Assembly: GCF_904849725.1 (NCBI RefSeq)
Contig: NC_058519.1
Span: forward strand, 576,325,169-576,389,168
DNA: 64,000 bases
Direction: 5' to 3'
Origin: Hordeum vulgare subsp. vulgare
Taxonomy: Eukaryota; Streptophyta; Magnoliopsida; Poales; Poaceae
Shown: piece by piece, positions 1 through 10,097 of the stretch
How positions within the stretch are numbered: position 1 is the first letter of the stretch
Layout of the letters: each line of letters opens with the position of its first letter
Notes under the pieces: generated by a model
Databases searched by the model: none
Told to the model about the DNA's origin: nothing
Seen by the model: the letters and a program-made list of their open reading frames with translations, nothing else
Program-made: the position numbers and the translations under genes

Positions 1-41
1 AGGATGGGTGACCTCCTCGGAAGTCCTCGTGTTGCATTCTC
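1..41 (+). rRNA. 5S rRNA, 3' part (cut by window edge)
   Basis: Positions 80-120; the 5' part lies outside the window. G97C, C119T. AGCG spacer, 9 triplets (one TAT, last TTG). Confidence 0.95.
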
Positions 42-228
42 CTTTTTAAATATATTTTTGCGCCACGTGACAAGGATGACGCGGGAGCGTGATCTATATG
101 ACCTCATTTTCTTATTTTTGACGATTACTGTGTGACTTTTCCCACCGCGCTTGACACCCAACGACTAGTATTAGTAGTAGTAGTAGTAGTTGGGGCAAGC
201 ATAAGGAACAAATAGATAGTTGCATGTC

Positions 229-348
229 GGATGCGATCATAACAGCACTAAAGCACCGGATCCCATCAGAACTCCGAAGTTAAGCGTGCTTGGGCGAGAG
301 TAGTACTAGGATGGGTGACCTCCTGGGAAGTCCTCGTGTTGCATTCCC
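229..348 (+). rRNA. 5S rRNA
   Basis: C14A. AGCG spacer, 12 triplets with one CAG; tract preceded by AACAAT rather than AACGAC. Confidence 0.97.
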
Positions 349-544
349 CTTTTTAAATATATTTTTGCGCCACGTGACAAGGATGACGCGGGAGCGTGAT
401 CTATATGACCTCATTTTCTTATTTTTGACGATTACTGTGTGACTTTTCCCACCGCGCTTGACACCCAACAATTAGTAGTAGTAGCAGTAGTAGTAGTAGT
501 AGTAGTAGGGGCAAGCATAAGGAACAAATAGATAGTTGCATGTC

Positions 545-664
545 GGATGCGATCATACCAGCACTAAAGCACCGGATCCCATCAGAACTTCGAAGTTAAG
601 CGTGCTTGGGCGAGAGTAGTACTAGGATGGTTGACCTCCTCGGAAGTCCTCGTGTTGCATTCCC
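545..664 (+). rRNA. 5S rRNA
   Basis: C46T, G87T and G97C; the last two hit the C box. AGCG, 4 triplets. Confidence 0.96.
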
Positions 665-800
665 CTTTTTAAATATATTTTTGCGCCACGTGACAAGGAT
701 GACGCGGGAGCGTGATCTATATGACCTCATTTTCTTATTTTTGACGATTACTGTGTGACTTTTCCCACCGCGCTTGACACCCAACGACTAGTAGTAGTAG

Positions 801-836
801 GGGCAAGCATAAGGAACAAATAGATAGTTGCATGTC
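801..836 (+). promoter_or_regulatory. 5S upstream promoter element (reference unit)
   Basis: The 36 nt between the TAG tract and the gene are conserved across the array. ATAAGG lies at -28 to -23 (809-814), where plant 5S genes have a TATA-like element, and a C lies at -1. A GC pair occurs at -7/-6 rather than the -12 described for Arabidopsis. Function is inferred from position. Variants: C-1T before 4246, 5771, 7248, 50643, 51576, 52527 and 56292; C-1G before 19925 and 25224; the ATAAGG block altered before 7885. Confidence 0.75.
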
Positions 837-885
837 GGATGCGATCATACCAGCACTAAAGCACCGGATCCCATCAGAACTCCGA

Positions 886-900
886 AGTTAAGCGTGCTTG
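886..900 (+). promoter_or_regulatory. Internal A box (reference unit)
   Basis: Gene positions 50-64, AGTTAAGCGTGCTTG, the 5' part of the internal control region recognised by TFIIIA/TFIIIC. Copies altered here include those at 3934 and 5459 (C57 deleted), 11511, 12727, 29656, 35606 and 53168 (G58A), 21823 (G60T) and 19640 (13 nt missing). Confidence 0.85.
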
Positions 901-902
901 GG

Positions 903-908
903 CGAGAG
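903..908 (+). promoter_or_regulatory. Intermediate element (reference unit)
   Basis: Gene positions 67-72, CGAGAG. G68 is replaced by A, T or C in several copies, most regularly by T in the 1.79-kb higher-order repeat. Confidence 0.8.
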
Positions 909-915
909 TAGTACT

Positions 916-933
916 AGGATGGGTGACCTCCTG
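916..933 (+). promoter_or_regulatory. Internal C box (reference unit)
   Basis: Gene positions 80-97, AGGATGGGTGACCTCCTG, the main TFIIIA contact region. It is the most variable part of the gene in this array: G89C, C94T, C95T, G97C and G97A each recur in separate subfamilies. Confidence 0.85.
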
Positions 934-957
934 GGAAGTCCTCGTGTTGCATTCCCC

Positions 958-962
958 TTTTT
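958..962 (+). terminator. Pol III terminator 1 (reference unit)
   Basis: Run of five T two bases after the mature 3' end, on the RNA-like strand, in almost every unit. Broken to ATTTT after the copy at 20226, to TTTT after 63105, and to TTTC after 44641, 45315, 46666, 46970, 48332 and 49602. Confidence 0.9.
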
Positions 963-969
963 AAATATA

Positions 970-974
970 TTTTT
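970..974 (+). terminator. Pol III back-up terminator 2 (reference unit)
   Basis: A second run of five T starts 12 nt after the first, separated by AAATATA. It stays intact in the TTTC subfamily, where it is the first good stop signal. It is shortened to four T (TTTTGGCG) after 56292, 57508, 58416, 59945 and 62033. Confidence 0.75.
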
Positions 975-978
975 GCGC

Positions 979-984
979 CACGTG
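979..984. promoter_or_regulatory. CACGTG palindrome (G-box-like) in spacer
   Basis: Core G-box/E-box hexamer about 22 nt after the gene end, present in nearly every spacer. Lost in single units: CACATG after 8770, CACGTA after 20532, CATGTG after 39585, CACGCG after 45673. In plants this hexamer is bound by bZIP and bHLH factors; any role here is inference. Confidence 0.4.
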
Positions 985-1080
985 ACAAGGATGACGCAGG
1001 AGCGTGATCTATATGACCTCATTTTCTTATTTTTGACGATTACTGTGTGACTTTTCCCACCGCGCTTGACACCCAACGAC

Positions 1081-1126
<46 letters not shown>

Positions 1127-1164
1127 TGGGGCAAGCATAAGGAACAAATAGATAGTTGCTTGTC

Positions 1165-1284
1165 GGATGCGATCATAACAGCACTAAAACACCGGATCCC
1201 ATCAGAACTTCGAAGTTAAGCGTGCTTGGGCGAGAGTAGTACTAGGATGGGTGACCTCCTGGGAAGTCCTCGTGTTGCATTCCC
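1165..1284 (+). rRNA. 5S rRNA
   Basis: C14A, G25A, C46T; upstream GCTTGTC. Same haplotype as 1770. AGCG, 4 triplets. Confidence 0.97.
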
Positions 1285-1456
1285 CTTTTTAAATATATTT
1301 TTGCGCCACGTGACAAGGATGACGCGGGAGCGTGATCTATATGACCTCATTTTCTTATTTTTGACGATTACTGTGTGACTTTTCCCACCGCGCTTGACAC
1401 CCAACGACTAGTAGTAGTAGGGGCAAGCATAAGGAACAAATAGATAGTTGCATGTC

Positions 1457-1576
1457 GGATGCGATCATACCAGCACTAAAGCACCGGATCCCATCAGAAC
1501 TCCGAAGTTAAGCGTGCTTGGGCGAGAGTAGTACTAGGATGGGTGACCTCCTGGGAAGTCGTCGTGTTGCATTCCC
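1457..1576 (+). rRNA. 5S rRNA
   Basis: C105G. AGCG, 11 triplets. Confidence 0.97.
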
Positions 1577-1700
1577 CTTTTTAAATATATTTTTGCGCCA
1601 CGTGACAAGGATGACGCGGGAGCGTGATCTATATGACCTCATTTTCTTATTTTTGACGATTACTGTGTGACTTTTCCCACCGCGCTTGACACCCAACGAC

Positions 1701-1731
<31 letters not shown>

Positions 1732-1769
1732 TGGGGCAAGCATAAGGAACAAATAGATAGTTGCTTGTC

Positions 1770-1889
1770 GGATGCGATCATAACAGCACTAAAACACCGG
1801 ATCCCATCAGAACTTCGAAGTTAAGCGTGCTTGGGCGAGAGTAGTACTAGGATGGGTGACCTCCTGGGAAGTCCTCGTGTTGCATTCCC
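1770..1889 (+). rRNA. 5S rRNA
   Basis: C14A, G25A, C46T; upstream GCTTGTC. ACCG, 20 triplets. Confidence 0.97.
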
Positions 1890-2013
1890 CTTTTTAAATA
1901 TATTTTTGCGCCACGTGACAAGGATGACGCGGGACCGTGATCTATATGACCTCATTTTCTTATTTTTGACGATTACTGTGTGACTTTTCCCACCGGGCTT
2001 GACACCCAACGAC

Positions 2014-2036
2014 TAGTAGTAGTAGTAGTAGTAGTG

Positions 2037-2073
<37 letters not shown>
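2014..2073 (+). repeat. TAG microsatellite, 20 triplets
   Basis: Spacer tract with one TGG interruption, longer than the 4-12 usual in this part of the array. Confidence 0.95.
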
Positions 2074-2109
2074 GGGCAAGCATAAGGAACAAATAGATAG
2101 TTGCATGTC

Positions 2110-2229
2110 GGATGCGATCATACCAGCACTAAAGCACCGGATCCCATCAGAACTCCGAAGTTAAGCGTGCTTGGGCGAGAGTAGTACTAGGATGGGTGAC
2201 CTCCTCGGAATTCCTCGTGGTGCATTCCC
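2110..2229 (+). rRNA. 5S rRNA
   Basis: G97C (C box), G102T, T111G (helix I). ACCG, 7 triplets. Confidence 0.96.
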
Positions 2230-2410
2230 CTTTTTAAATATATTTTTGCGCCACGTGACAAGGATGACGCGGGACCGTGATCTATATGACCTCATTTTCT
2301 TATTTTTGACGATTACTGTGTGACTTTTCCCACCGCGCTTGACACCCAACGACTAGTAGTAGTAGTAGTAGTAGGGGCAAGCATAAGGAACAAATAGATA
2401 GTTGCATGTC

Positions 2411-2530
2411 GGATGCGATCATACCAGCACTAAAGCACCGGATCCCATCAGAACTCTGAAGTTAAGCGTGCTTGGGCGAGAGTAGTACTAGGATGGGTGA
2501 CCTCCTGGGAAGTCCTCGTGTTGCATTCCC
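2411..2530 (+). rRNA. 5S rRNA
   Basis: C47T. AGCG (GATCACGCGGG), 10 triplets. Confidence 0.97.
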
Positions 2531-2720
2531 CTTTTTAAATATATTTTTGCGCCACGTGACAAGGATCACGCGGGAGCGTGATCTATATGACCTCATTTTC
2601 TTATTTTTGACGATTACTGTGTGACTTTTCCCACCGCGCTTGACACCCAACGACTAGTAGTAGTAGTAGTAGTAGTAGTAGTAGGGGCAAGCATAAGGAA
2701 CAAATAGATAGTTGCATGTC

Positions 2721-2840
2721 GGATGCGATCATACCAGCACTAAAGCACCGGATCCCATCAGAACTCTGAAGTTAAGCGTGCTTGGGCGAGAGTAGTACTA
2801 GGATGGGTGACCTCCTGGGAAGTCCTCGTGTTGCATTCCC
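2721..2840 (+). rRNA. 5S rRNA
   Basis: C47T. AGCG, 4 triplets. Confidence 0.97.
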
Positions 2841-3012
2841 CTTTTTAAATATATTTTTGCGCCACGTGACAAGGATGACGCGGGAGCGTGATCTATATGA
2901 CCTCATTTTCTTATTTTTGACAATTACTGTGTGACTTTTCCCACCGCGCTTGACACCCAACGACTAGTAGTAGTAGGGGCAAGCATAAGGAACAAATAGA
3001 TAGTTGCATGTC

Positions 3013-3132
3013 GGATGCGATCATACCAGCACTAAAGCACCGGATCCCATCAGAACTCCGAAGTTAAGCGTGCTTGGGCGAGAGTAGTACTAGGATGGGT
3101 GACCTCCTGGGAAGTCCTCGTGTTGCATTCCC
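3013..3132 (+). rRNA. 5S rRNA
   Basis: Consensus. First unit of the 1,525-bp duplication. AGCG, 11 triplets with CAG interruptions. Confidence 0.97.
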
Positions 3133-3325
3133 CTTTTTAAATATATTTTTGCGCCACGTGACAAGGATGACGCGGGAGCGTGATCTATATGACCTCATTT
3201 TCTTATTTTTGACGATTACTGTGTGACTTTTCCCACCGCGCTTGACACCCAACAATTAGTAGTAGTAGCAGCAGTAGTAGTAGTAGTAGGGGCAAGCATA
3301 AGGAACAAATAGATAGTTGCATGTC

Positions 3326-3445
3326 GGATGCGATCATACCAGCACTAAACCACCGGATCCCATCAGAACTTCGAAGTTAAGCGTGCTTGGGCGAGAGAAG
3401 TACTAGGATGGGTGACCTCCTGGGAAGTCCTCGTGTTGCATTCCC
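3326..3445 (+). rRNA. 5S rRNA
   Basis: G25C, C46T, T73A. AGCG, 4 triplets. Confidence 0.97.
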
Positions 3446-3617
3446 CTTTTTAAATATATTTTTGCGCCACGTGACAAGGATGACGCGGGAGCGTGATCTA
3501 TATGACCTCATTTTCTTATTTTTGACGATTACTGTGTGACTTTTCCCACCGCGCTTGACACCCAACGACTAGTAGTAGTAGGGGCAAGCATAAGGAACAA
3601 ATAGATAGTTGCATGTC

Positions 3618-3737
3618 GGATGCGATCATACCAGCACTAAAGCACCGGATCCCATCAGAACTCCGAAGTTAAGCGTGCTTGGGCGAGAGTAGTACTAGGA
3701 TGGGTCACCTCCCGGGAAGTCCTCGTGTTGCATTCCC
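3618..3737 (+). rRNA. 5S rRNA, C-box variant
   Basis: G89C and T96C in the C box; terminator followed by CAATAT. Possibly weakly transcribed. AGCG, 12 triplets. Confidence 0.95.
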
Positions 3738-3861
3738 CTTTTTCAATATATTTTTGCGCCACGTGACAAGGATGACGCGGGAGCGTGATCTATATGACCT
3801 CATTTTCTTATTTTTGACGATTACTGTGTGACTTTTCCCACCGCGCTTGACACCCAACGAC

Positions 3862-3895
<34 letters not shown>

Positions 3896-3933
3896 TGGGG
3901 CAAGCATAAGGAACAAATAGATAGTTGCATGTC

Positions 3934-4052
3934 GGATGCGATCATAACAGCACTAAAGCACCGGATCCCATCAGAACTCCGAAGTTAAGGTGCTTGGGCG
4001 AGAGTAGTACTAGGATGGGTGACCTCCTGGGAAGTCCTCGTGTTGCATTCCC
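3934..4052 (+). rRNA. 5S rRNA, A-box deletion
   Basis: 119 nt: C57 is missing from the A box, plus C14A. The spacing of A box to C box is changed by one base, so activity is doubtful. AGCG, 11 triplets. Confidence 0.94.
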
Positions 4053-4245
4053 CTTTTTAAATATATTTTTGCGCCACGTGACAAGGATGACGCGGGAGCG
4101 TGATCTATATGACCTCATTTTCTTATTTTTGACGATTACTGTGTGACTTTTCCCACCGCGCTTGACACCCAACGACTAGTAGTAGTAGCAGTAGTAGTAG
4201 TAGTAGTAGGGGCAAGCATAAGGAACAAATAGATAGTTGCATGTT

Positions 4246-4365
4246 GGATGCGATCATACCAGCACTAAAGCACCGGATCCCATCAGAACTTTGAAGTTAA
4301 GCGTGCTTGGGCGAGAGTAGTACTAGGATGGGTGACCTCCTGGGAAGTCCTCGTGTTGCATTCCC
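4246..4365 (+). rRNA. 5S rRNA
   Basis: C46T, C47T; T instead of C at -1. AGCG (ATTACAGTG), 4 triplets. Confidence 0.96.
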
Positions 4366-4537
4366 CTTTTTAAATATATTTTTGCGCCACGTGACAAGGA
4401 TGACGCGGGAGCGTGATCTATATGACCTCATTTTCTTATTTTTGACGATTACAGTGTGACTTTTCCCACCGCGCTTGACACCCAACGACTAGTAGTAGTA
4501 GGGGCAAGCATAAGGAACAAATAGATAGTTGCATGTC

Positions 4538-4657
4538 GGATGCGATCATACCAGCACTAAAGCACCGGATCCCATCACAACTCCGAAGTTAAGCGTGCTT
4601 GGGCGAGAGTAGTACTAGGATGGGTGACCTCCTGGGAAGTCCTCGTGTTGCATTCCC
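4538..4657 (+). rRNA. 5S rRNA
   Basis: G41C. AGCG, 11 triplets. Second-copy counterpart of 3013. Confidence 0.97.
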
Positions 4658-4850
4658 CTTTTTAAATATATTTTTGCGCCACGTGACAAGGATGACGCGG
4701 GAGCGTGATCTATATGACCTCATTTTCTTATTTTTGACGATTACTGTGTGACTTTTCCCACCGCGCTTGACACCCAACAATTAGTAGTAGTAGCAGCAGT
4801 AGTAGTAGTAGTAGGGGCAAGCATAAGGAACAAATAGATAGTTGCATGTC

Positions 4851-4970
4851 GGATGCGATCATACCAGCACTAAACCACCGGATCCCATCAGAACTTCGAA
4901 GTTAAGCGTGCTTGGGCGAGAGAAGTACTAGGATGGGTGACCTCCTGGGAAGTCCTCGTGTTGCATTCCC
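4851..4970 (+). rRNA. 5S rRNA
   Basis: G25C, C46T, T73A, as 3326. AGCG, 4 triplets. Confidence 0.97.
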
Positions 4971-5142
4971 CTTTTTAAATATATTTTTGCGCCACGTGAC
5001 AAGGATGACGCGGGAGCGTGATCTATATGACCTCATTTTCTTATTTTTGACGATTACTGTGTGACTTTTCCCACCGCGCTTGACACCCAACGACTAGTAG
5101 TAGTAGGGGCAAGCATAAGGAACAAATAGATAGTTGCATGTC

Positions 5143-5262
5143 GGATGCGATCATACCAGCACTAAAGCACCGGATCCCATCAGAACTCCGAAGTTAAGCG
5201 TGCTTGGGCGAGAGTAGTACTAGGATGGGTCACCTCCCGGGAAGTCCTCGTGTTGCATTCCC
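5143..5262 (+). rRNA. 5S rRNA, C-box variant
   Basis: G89C, T96C, as 3618. AGCG, 12 triplets. Confidence 0.95.
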
Positions 5263-5386
5263 CTTTTTCAATATATTTTTGCGCCACGTGACAAGGATGA
5301 CGCGGGAGCGTGATCTATATGACCTCATTTTCTTATTTTTGACGATTACTGTGTGACTTTTCCCACCGCGCTTGACACCCAACGAC

Positions 5387-5420
<34 letters not shown>

Positions 5421-5458
5421 TGGGGCAAGCATAAGGAACAAATAGATAGTTGCATGTC

Positions 5459-5577
5459 GGATGCGATCATAACAGCACTAAAGCACCGGATCCCATCAGA
5501 ACTCCGAAGTTAAGGTGCTTGGGCGAGAGTAGTACTAGGATGGGTGACCTCCTGGGAAGTCCTCGTGTTGCATTCCC
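5459..5577 (+). rRNA. 5S rRNA, A-box deletion
   Basis: 119 nt; C14A and C57 deleted, as 3934. AGCG, 11 triplets. Confidence 0.94.
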
Positions 5578-5770
5578 CTTTTTAAATATATTTTTGCGCC
5601 ACGTGACAAGGATGACGCGGGAGCGTGATCTATATGACCTCATTTTCTTATTTTTGACGATTACTGTGTGACTTTTCCCACCGCGCTTGACACCCAACGA
5701 CTAGTAGTAGTAGCAGTAGTAGTAGTAGTAGTAGGGGCAAGCATAAGGAACAAATAGATAGTTGCATGTT

Positions 5771-5890
5771 GGATGCGATCATACCAGCACTAAAGCACCG
5801 GATCCCATCAGAACTTTGAAGTTAAGCGTGCTTGGGCGAGAGTAGTACTAGGATGGGTGACCTCCTGGGAAGTCCTCGTGTTGCATTCCC
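5771..5890 (+). rRNA. 5S rRNA
   Basis: C46T, C47T; T at -1, as 4246. AGCG, 4 triplets. Confidence 0.96.
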
Positions 5891-6062
5891 CTTTTTAAAT
5901 ATATTTTTGCGCCACGTGACAAGGATGACGCGGGAGCGTGATCTATATGACCTCATTTTCTTATTTTTGACGATTACAGTGTGACTTTTCCCACCGCGCT
6001 TGACACCCAACGACTAGTAGTAGTAGGGGCAAGCATAAGGAACAAATAGATAGTTGCATGTC

Positions 6063-6182
6063 GGATGCGATCATACCAGCACTAAAGCACCGGATCCCAT
6101 CACAACTCCGAAGTTAAGCGTGCTTGGGCGAGAGTAGTACTAGGATGGGTGACCTCCTGGGAAGTCCTCGTGTTGCATTCCC
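6063..6182 (+). rRNA. 5S rRNA
   Basis: G41C, as 4538, but its spacer departs from the duplication. AGCG, 3 triplets. Confidence 0.97.
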
Positions 6183-6351
6183 CTTTTTAAATATATTTTT
6201 GCGCCACGTGACAAGGATGACGCGGGAGCGTGATCTATATGACCTCATTTTCTTATTTTTGACGATTACTGTGTGACTTTTCCCACCGCGCTTGACACCC
6301 AACGACTAGTAGTAGGGGCAAGCATAAGGAACAAATAGATAGTTGCATGTC

Positions 6352-6471
6352 GGATGCGATCATACCAGCACTAAAGCACCGGATCCTATCAGAACTTCGA
6401 AGTTAAGCGTGCTTGGGCGAGAGTAGTACTAGGATGGGTGACCTCCTGGGAAGTCCTCGTGTTGCATTCCC
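6352..6471 (+). rRNA. 5S rRNA
   Basis: C36T, C46T. AGCG, 11 triplets with one CAG. Confidence 0.97.
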
Positions 6472-6664
6472 CTTTTTAAATATATTTTTGCGCCACGTGA
6501 CAAGGATGACGCGGGAGCGTGATCTATATGACCTCATTTTCTTATTTTTGACGATTACTGTGTGACTTTTCCCACCGCGCTTGACACCCAACGACTAGTA
6601 GTAGTAGCAGTAGTAGTAGTAGTAGTAGGGGCAAGCATAAGGAACAAATAGATAGTTGCATGTC

Positions 6665-6784
6665 GGATGCGATCATACCAGCACTAAAGCACCGGATCCC
6701 ATCAGAACTTTGAAGTTAAGCGTGCTTGGGCGAGAGTAGTACTAGGATGGGTGACCTCCTGGGAAGTCCTCGTGTTGCATTCCC
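6665..6784 (+). rRNA. 5S rRNA
   Basis: C46T, C47T. AGCG, 4 triplets. Confidence 0.97.
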
Positions 6785-6956
6785 CTTTTTAAATATATTT
6801 TTGCGCCACGTGACAAGGATGACGCGGGAGCGTGATCTATATGACCTCATTTTCTTATTTTTGACGATTACTGTGTGACTTTTCCCACCGCGCTTGACAC
6901 CCAACGACTAGTAGTAGTAGGGGCAAGCATAAGGAACAAATAGATAGTTGCATGTC

Positions 6957-7076
6957 GGATGCGATCATACCAGCACTAAAGCACCGGATCCCATCAGAAC
7001 TCCGAAGTTAAGCGTGCTTGGGCGAGAGTAGTACTAGGATGGGTGACCTCCTGGGAAGTCCTCGTGTTGCATTCCC
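6957..7076 (+). rRNA. 5S rRNA
   Basis: Consensus. AGCG with one C missing (CATTTTTTATTTTTG), 4 triplets. Confidence 0.97.
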
Positions 7077-7247
7077 CTTTTTAAATATATTTTTGCGCCA
7101 CGTGACAAGGATGACGCGGGAGCGTGATCTATATGACCTCATTTTTTATTTTTGACGATTACTGTGTGACTTTTCCCACCGCGCTTGACACCCAACGACT
7201 AGTAGTAGTAGGGGCAAGCATAAGGAACAAATAGATAGTTGCATATT

Positions 7248-7367
7248 GGATGCGATCATACCAGCACTAAAGCACCGGATCCCATCAGAACTCCGAAGTT
7301 AAGCGTGCTTGGGCGAGAGTAGTACTAGGATGGGTGACCTCCTGGGAAGTCCTCGTGTTGCATTCCC
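7248..7367 (+). rRNA. 5S rRNA
   Basis: Consensus gene, but upstream reads GCATATT (G-3A, C-1T). AGCG, 14 triplets. Confidence 0.96.
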
Positions 7368-7491
7368 CTTTTTAAATATATTTTTGCGCCACGTGACAAG
7401 GATGACGCGGGAGCGTGATCTATATGACCTCATTTTCTTATTTTTGACGATTACTGTGTGACTTTTCCCACCGTGCTTGACACCCAACGAC

Positions 7492-7531
<40 letters not shown>

Positions 7532-7569
7532 TGGGGCAAGCATAAGGAACAAATAGATAGTTGCATGTC

Positions 7570-7689
7570 GGATGCGGTCATAACAGCACTAAAGCACCGG
7601 ATCCCATTAGAACTCCGAAGTTAAGCGTGCTTGGGCAAGAGTAGTACTAGGATGGGTGACCTCCTGGGAAGTCCTCGTGTTGCATTCCC
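7570..7689 (+). rRNA. 5S rRNA
   Basis: A8G, C14A, C39T, G68A (IE). AGCG, 12 triplets. Confidence 0.96.
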
Positions 7690-7884
7690 CTTTTTAAATA
7701 TATTTTTGCGCCACGTGACAAGGATGACGCGGGAGCGTGATCTATATGACCTCATTTTCTTATTTTTGACGATTACTGTGTGACTTTTCCCACCGCGCTT
7801 GACACCCAACAATTAGTAGTAGTAGCAGTAGTAGTAGTAGTAGTAGTAGGGGCAAGCATAAGTAAAAATAGATAGTTGCATGTC

Positions 7885-8004
7885 GGATGCGATCATACCA
7901 GCACTAAAGCACCGGATCCCATCAGAACTTCGAAGTTAAGCGTGCTTGGGTGAGAGTAGTACTAGGATGGGTGACCTCTTGGGAAGTCCTCGTGTTGCAT
8001 TGCC
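7885..8004 (+). rRNA. 5S rRNA, altered upstream element
   Basis: C46T, C67T (IE), C95T (C box), C118G. The upstream ATAAGGAAC is changed to ATAAGTAAA with one base lost, so both external and internal promoter parts are altered. AGCG, 4 triplets. Confidence 0.94.
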
Positions 8005-8176
8005 CTTTTTAAATATATTTTTGCGCCACGTGACAAGGATGACGCGGGAGCGTGATCTATATGACCTCATTTTCTTATTTTTGACGATTACTGTGTGACT
8101 TTTCCCACCGCGCTTGACACCCAACGACTAGTAGTAGTAGGGGCAAGCATAAGGAACAAATAGATAGTTGCATGTC

Positions 8177-8296
8177 GGATGCGATCATACCAGCACTAAA
8201 GCACCGGATCCCATCAGAACTCCGAAGTTAAGCGTGCTTGGGCGAGAGTAGTACTAGGATGGGTGACCTCCTGGGAAGTCCTCGTGTTGCATTCCC
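8177..8296 (+). rRNA. 5S rRNA
   Basis: Consensus. AGCG, 7 triplets. Confidence 0.97.
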
Positions 8297-8477
8297 CTTT
8301 TTAAATATATTTTTGCGCCACGTGACAAGGATGACGCGGGAGCGTGATCTATATGACCTCATTTTCTTATTTTTGACGATTACTGTGTGACTTTTCCCAC
8401 CGCGCTTGACACCCAACGACTAGTAGTAGTAGTAGTAGTTGGGGCAAGCATAAGGAACAAATAGATAGTTGCATGTC

Positions 8478-8597
8478 GGATGCGATCATAACAGCACTAA
8501 AACACCGGATTCCATCAGAACTCCGAAGTTAAGCGTGCTTGGGCGAGAGTAGTACTAGGATGGGTGACCTCCTGGGAAGTCCTCGTGTTGCACTCCC
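8478..8597 (+). rRNA. 5S rRNA
   Basis: C14A, G25A, C34T, T116C. AGCG, 4 triplets. Confidence 0.96.
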
Positions 8598-8769
8598 CTT
8601 TTTAAATATATTTTTGCGCCACGTGACAAGGATGACGCGGGAGCGTGATCTATATGACCTCATTTTCTTATTTTTGACGATTACTGTGTGACTTTTCCCA
8701 CCGCGCTTGACACCCAACGACTAGTAGTAGTAGGGGCAAGCATAAGGAACAAATAGATAGTTGCATGTC

Positions 8770-8889
8770 GGATGCGATCATACCAGCACTAAAGCACCGG
8801 ATCCCATCAGAACTCCGAAGTTAAGCGTGCTTGGGCGAGAGTAGTACTAGGATGGGTCACCTCCTGGGAAGTCCTCGTGTTGCATTCCC
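8770..8889 (+). rRNA. 5S rRNA
   Basis: G89C (C box). AACG, CACGTG changed to CACATG, 10 triplets. Confidence 0.96.
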
Positions 8890-9079
8890 CTTTTTAAATA
8901 TATTTTTGCGCCACATGACAAGGATGACGCGGGAACGTGATCTATATGACCTCATTTTCTTATTTTTGACGATTACTGTGTGACTTTTCCCACCGCGCTT
9001 GACACCCAACGACTAGTAGTAGTAGTAGTAGTAGTAGTAGTAGGGGCAAGCATAAGGAACAAATAGATAGTTGCATGTC

Positions 9080-9199
9080 GGATGCGATCATACCAGCACT
9101 AAAGCACCGGATCCCATCAGAACTCCGAAGTTAAGCGTGCTTGGGCGAGAGTAGTACTAGGATGGGTGACCTCCTGGGAAGTCCTCGTGTTGCATTCCC
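9080..9199 (+). rRNA. 5S rRNA
   Basis: Consensus. ACCG, 7 triplets. Confidence 0.97.
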
Positions 9200-9380
9200 C
9201 TTTTTAAATATATTTTTGCGCCACGTGACAAGGATGACGCGGGACCGTGATCTATATGACCTCATTTTCTTATTTTTGACGATTACTGTGTGACTTTTCC
9301 CACCGCGCTTGACACCCAACGACTAGTAGTAGTAGTAGTAGTAGGGGCAAGCATAAGGAACAAATAGATAGTTGCATGTC

Positions 9381-9500
9381 GGATGCGATCATACCAGCAC
9401 TAAAGCACCGGATCCCATCAGAACTCCGAAGTTAAGCGTGCTTGGGCGAGAGTAGTACTAGGATGGGTGACCTCCTGGGAAGTCCTCGTGTTGCATTCCC
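9381..9500 (+). rRNA. 5S rRNA
   Basis: Consensus. ACCG, 7 triplets. Confidence 0.97.
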
Positions 9501-9681
9501 CTTTTTAAATATATTTTTGCGCCACGTGACAAGGATGACGCGGGACCGTGATCTATATGACCTCATTTTCTTATTTTTGACGATTACTGTGTGACTTTTC
9601 CCACCGCGCTTGACACCCAACGACTAGTAGTAGTAGTAGTAGTAGGGGCAAGCATAAGGAACAAATAGATAGTTGCATGTC

Positions 9682-9801
9682 GGATGCGATCATACCAGCA
9701 CTAAAGCACCGGATCCCATCAGAACTCCGAAGTTAAGCGTGCTTGGGCAAGAGTAGTACTAGGATGGGTGACCTCCTGGGAAGTCCTCGTGTTGCATTCC
9801 C
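9682..9801 (+). rRNA. 5S rRNA
   Basis: G68A (IE). AACG, 6 triplets, only one G after the last TAG. Confidence 0.97.
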
Positions 9802-9977
9802 CTTTTTAAATATATTTTTGCGCCACGTGACAAGGATGACGCGGGAACGTGATCTATATGACCTCATTTTCTTATTTTTGACGATTACTGTGTGACTTTT
9901 CCCACCGCGCTTGACACCCAACGACTAGTAGTAGTAGTAGTAGGCAAGCATAAGGAACAAATAGATAGTTGCATGTC

Positions 9978-10097
9978 GGATGCGATCATACCAGCACTAA
10001 AGCACCGGATCCCATCAGAACTCCGAAGTTAAGCGTGCTTGGGCGAGAGTAGTACTAGGATGGGTCACCTCCTGGGAAGTCCTCGTGTTGCATTCCC
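9978..10097 (+). rRNA. 5S rRNA (first class-Y unit)
   Basis: G89C (C box). First Y spacer in the window, 10 triplets. Confidence 0.96.

Larger units (their letters stand above)
837..956 (+). rRNA. 5S rRNA (reference copy)
   Basis: Matches the consensus at all 120 positions, so its promoter, internal boxes and terminators are annotated as the model for the array. GCATT in the 3' end pairs with the 5' GGATGC stretch (one G-U) to form helix I, which supports the chosen ends. AGCG spacer with GCAGGAGCG, 16 triplets. Confidence 0.98.
3054..6303 (+). repeat. 1,525-bp direct tandem duplication (five units)
   Basis: Units from 3013 recur at +1,525 with the same private changes: G25C+C46T+T73A (3326/4851), G89C+T96C (3618/5143), C57 deletion (3934/5459), C-1T with C46T+C47T (4246/5771), and the same TAG counts 11, 4, 12, 11, 4. 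I saw no difference between about 3054-4778 and 4579-6303. G41C in 4538 and 6063 but not 3013 sets the left edge after 3053. Confidence 0.93.
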
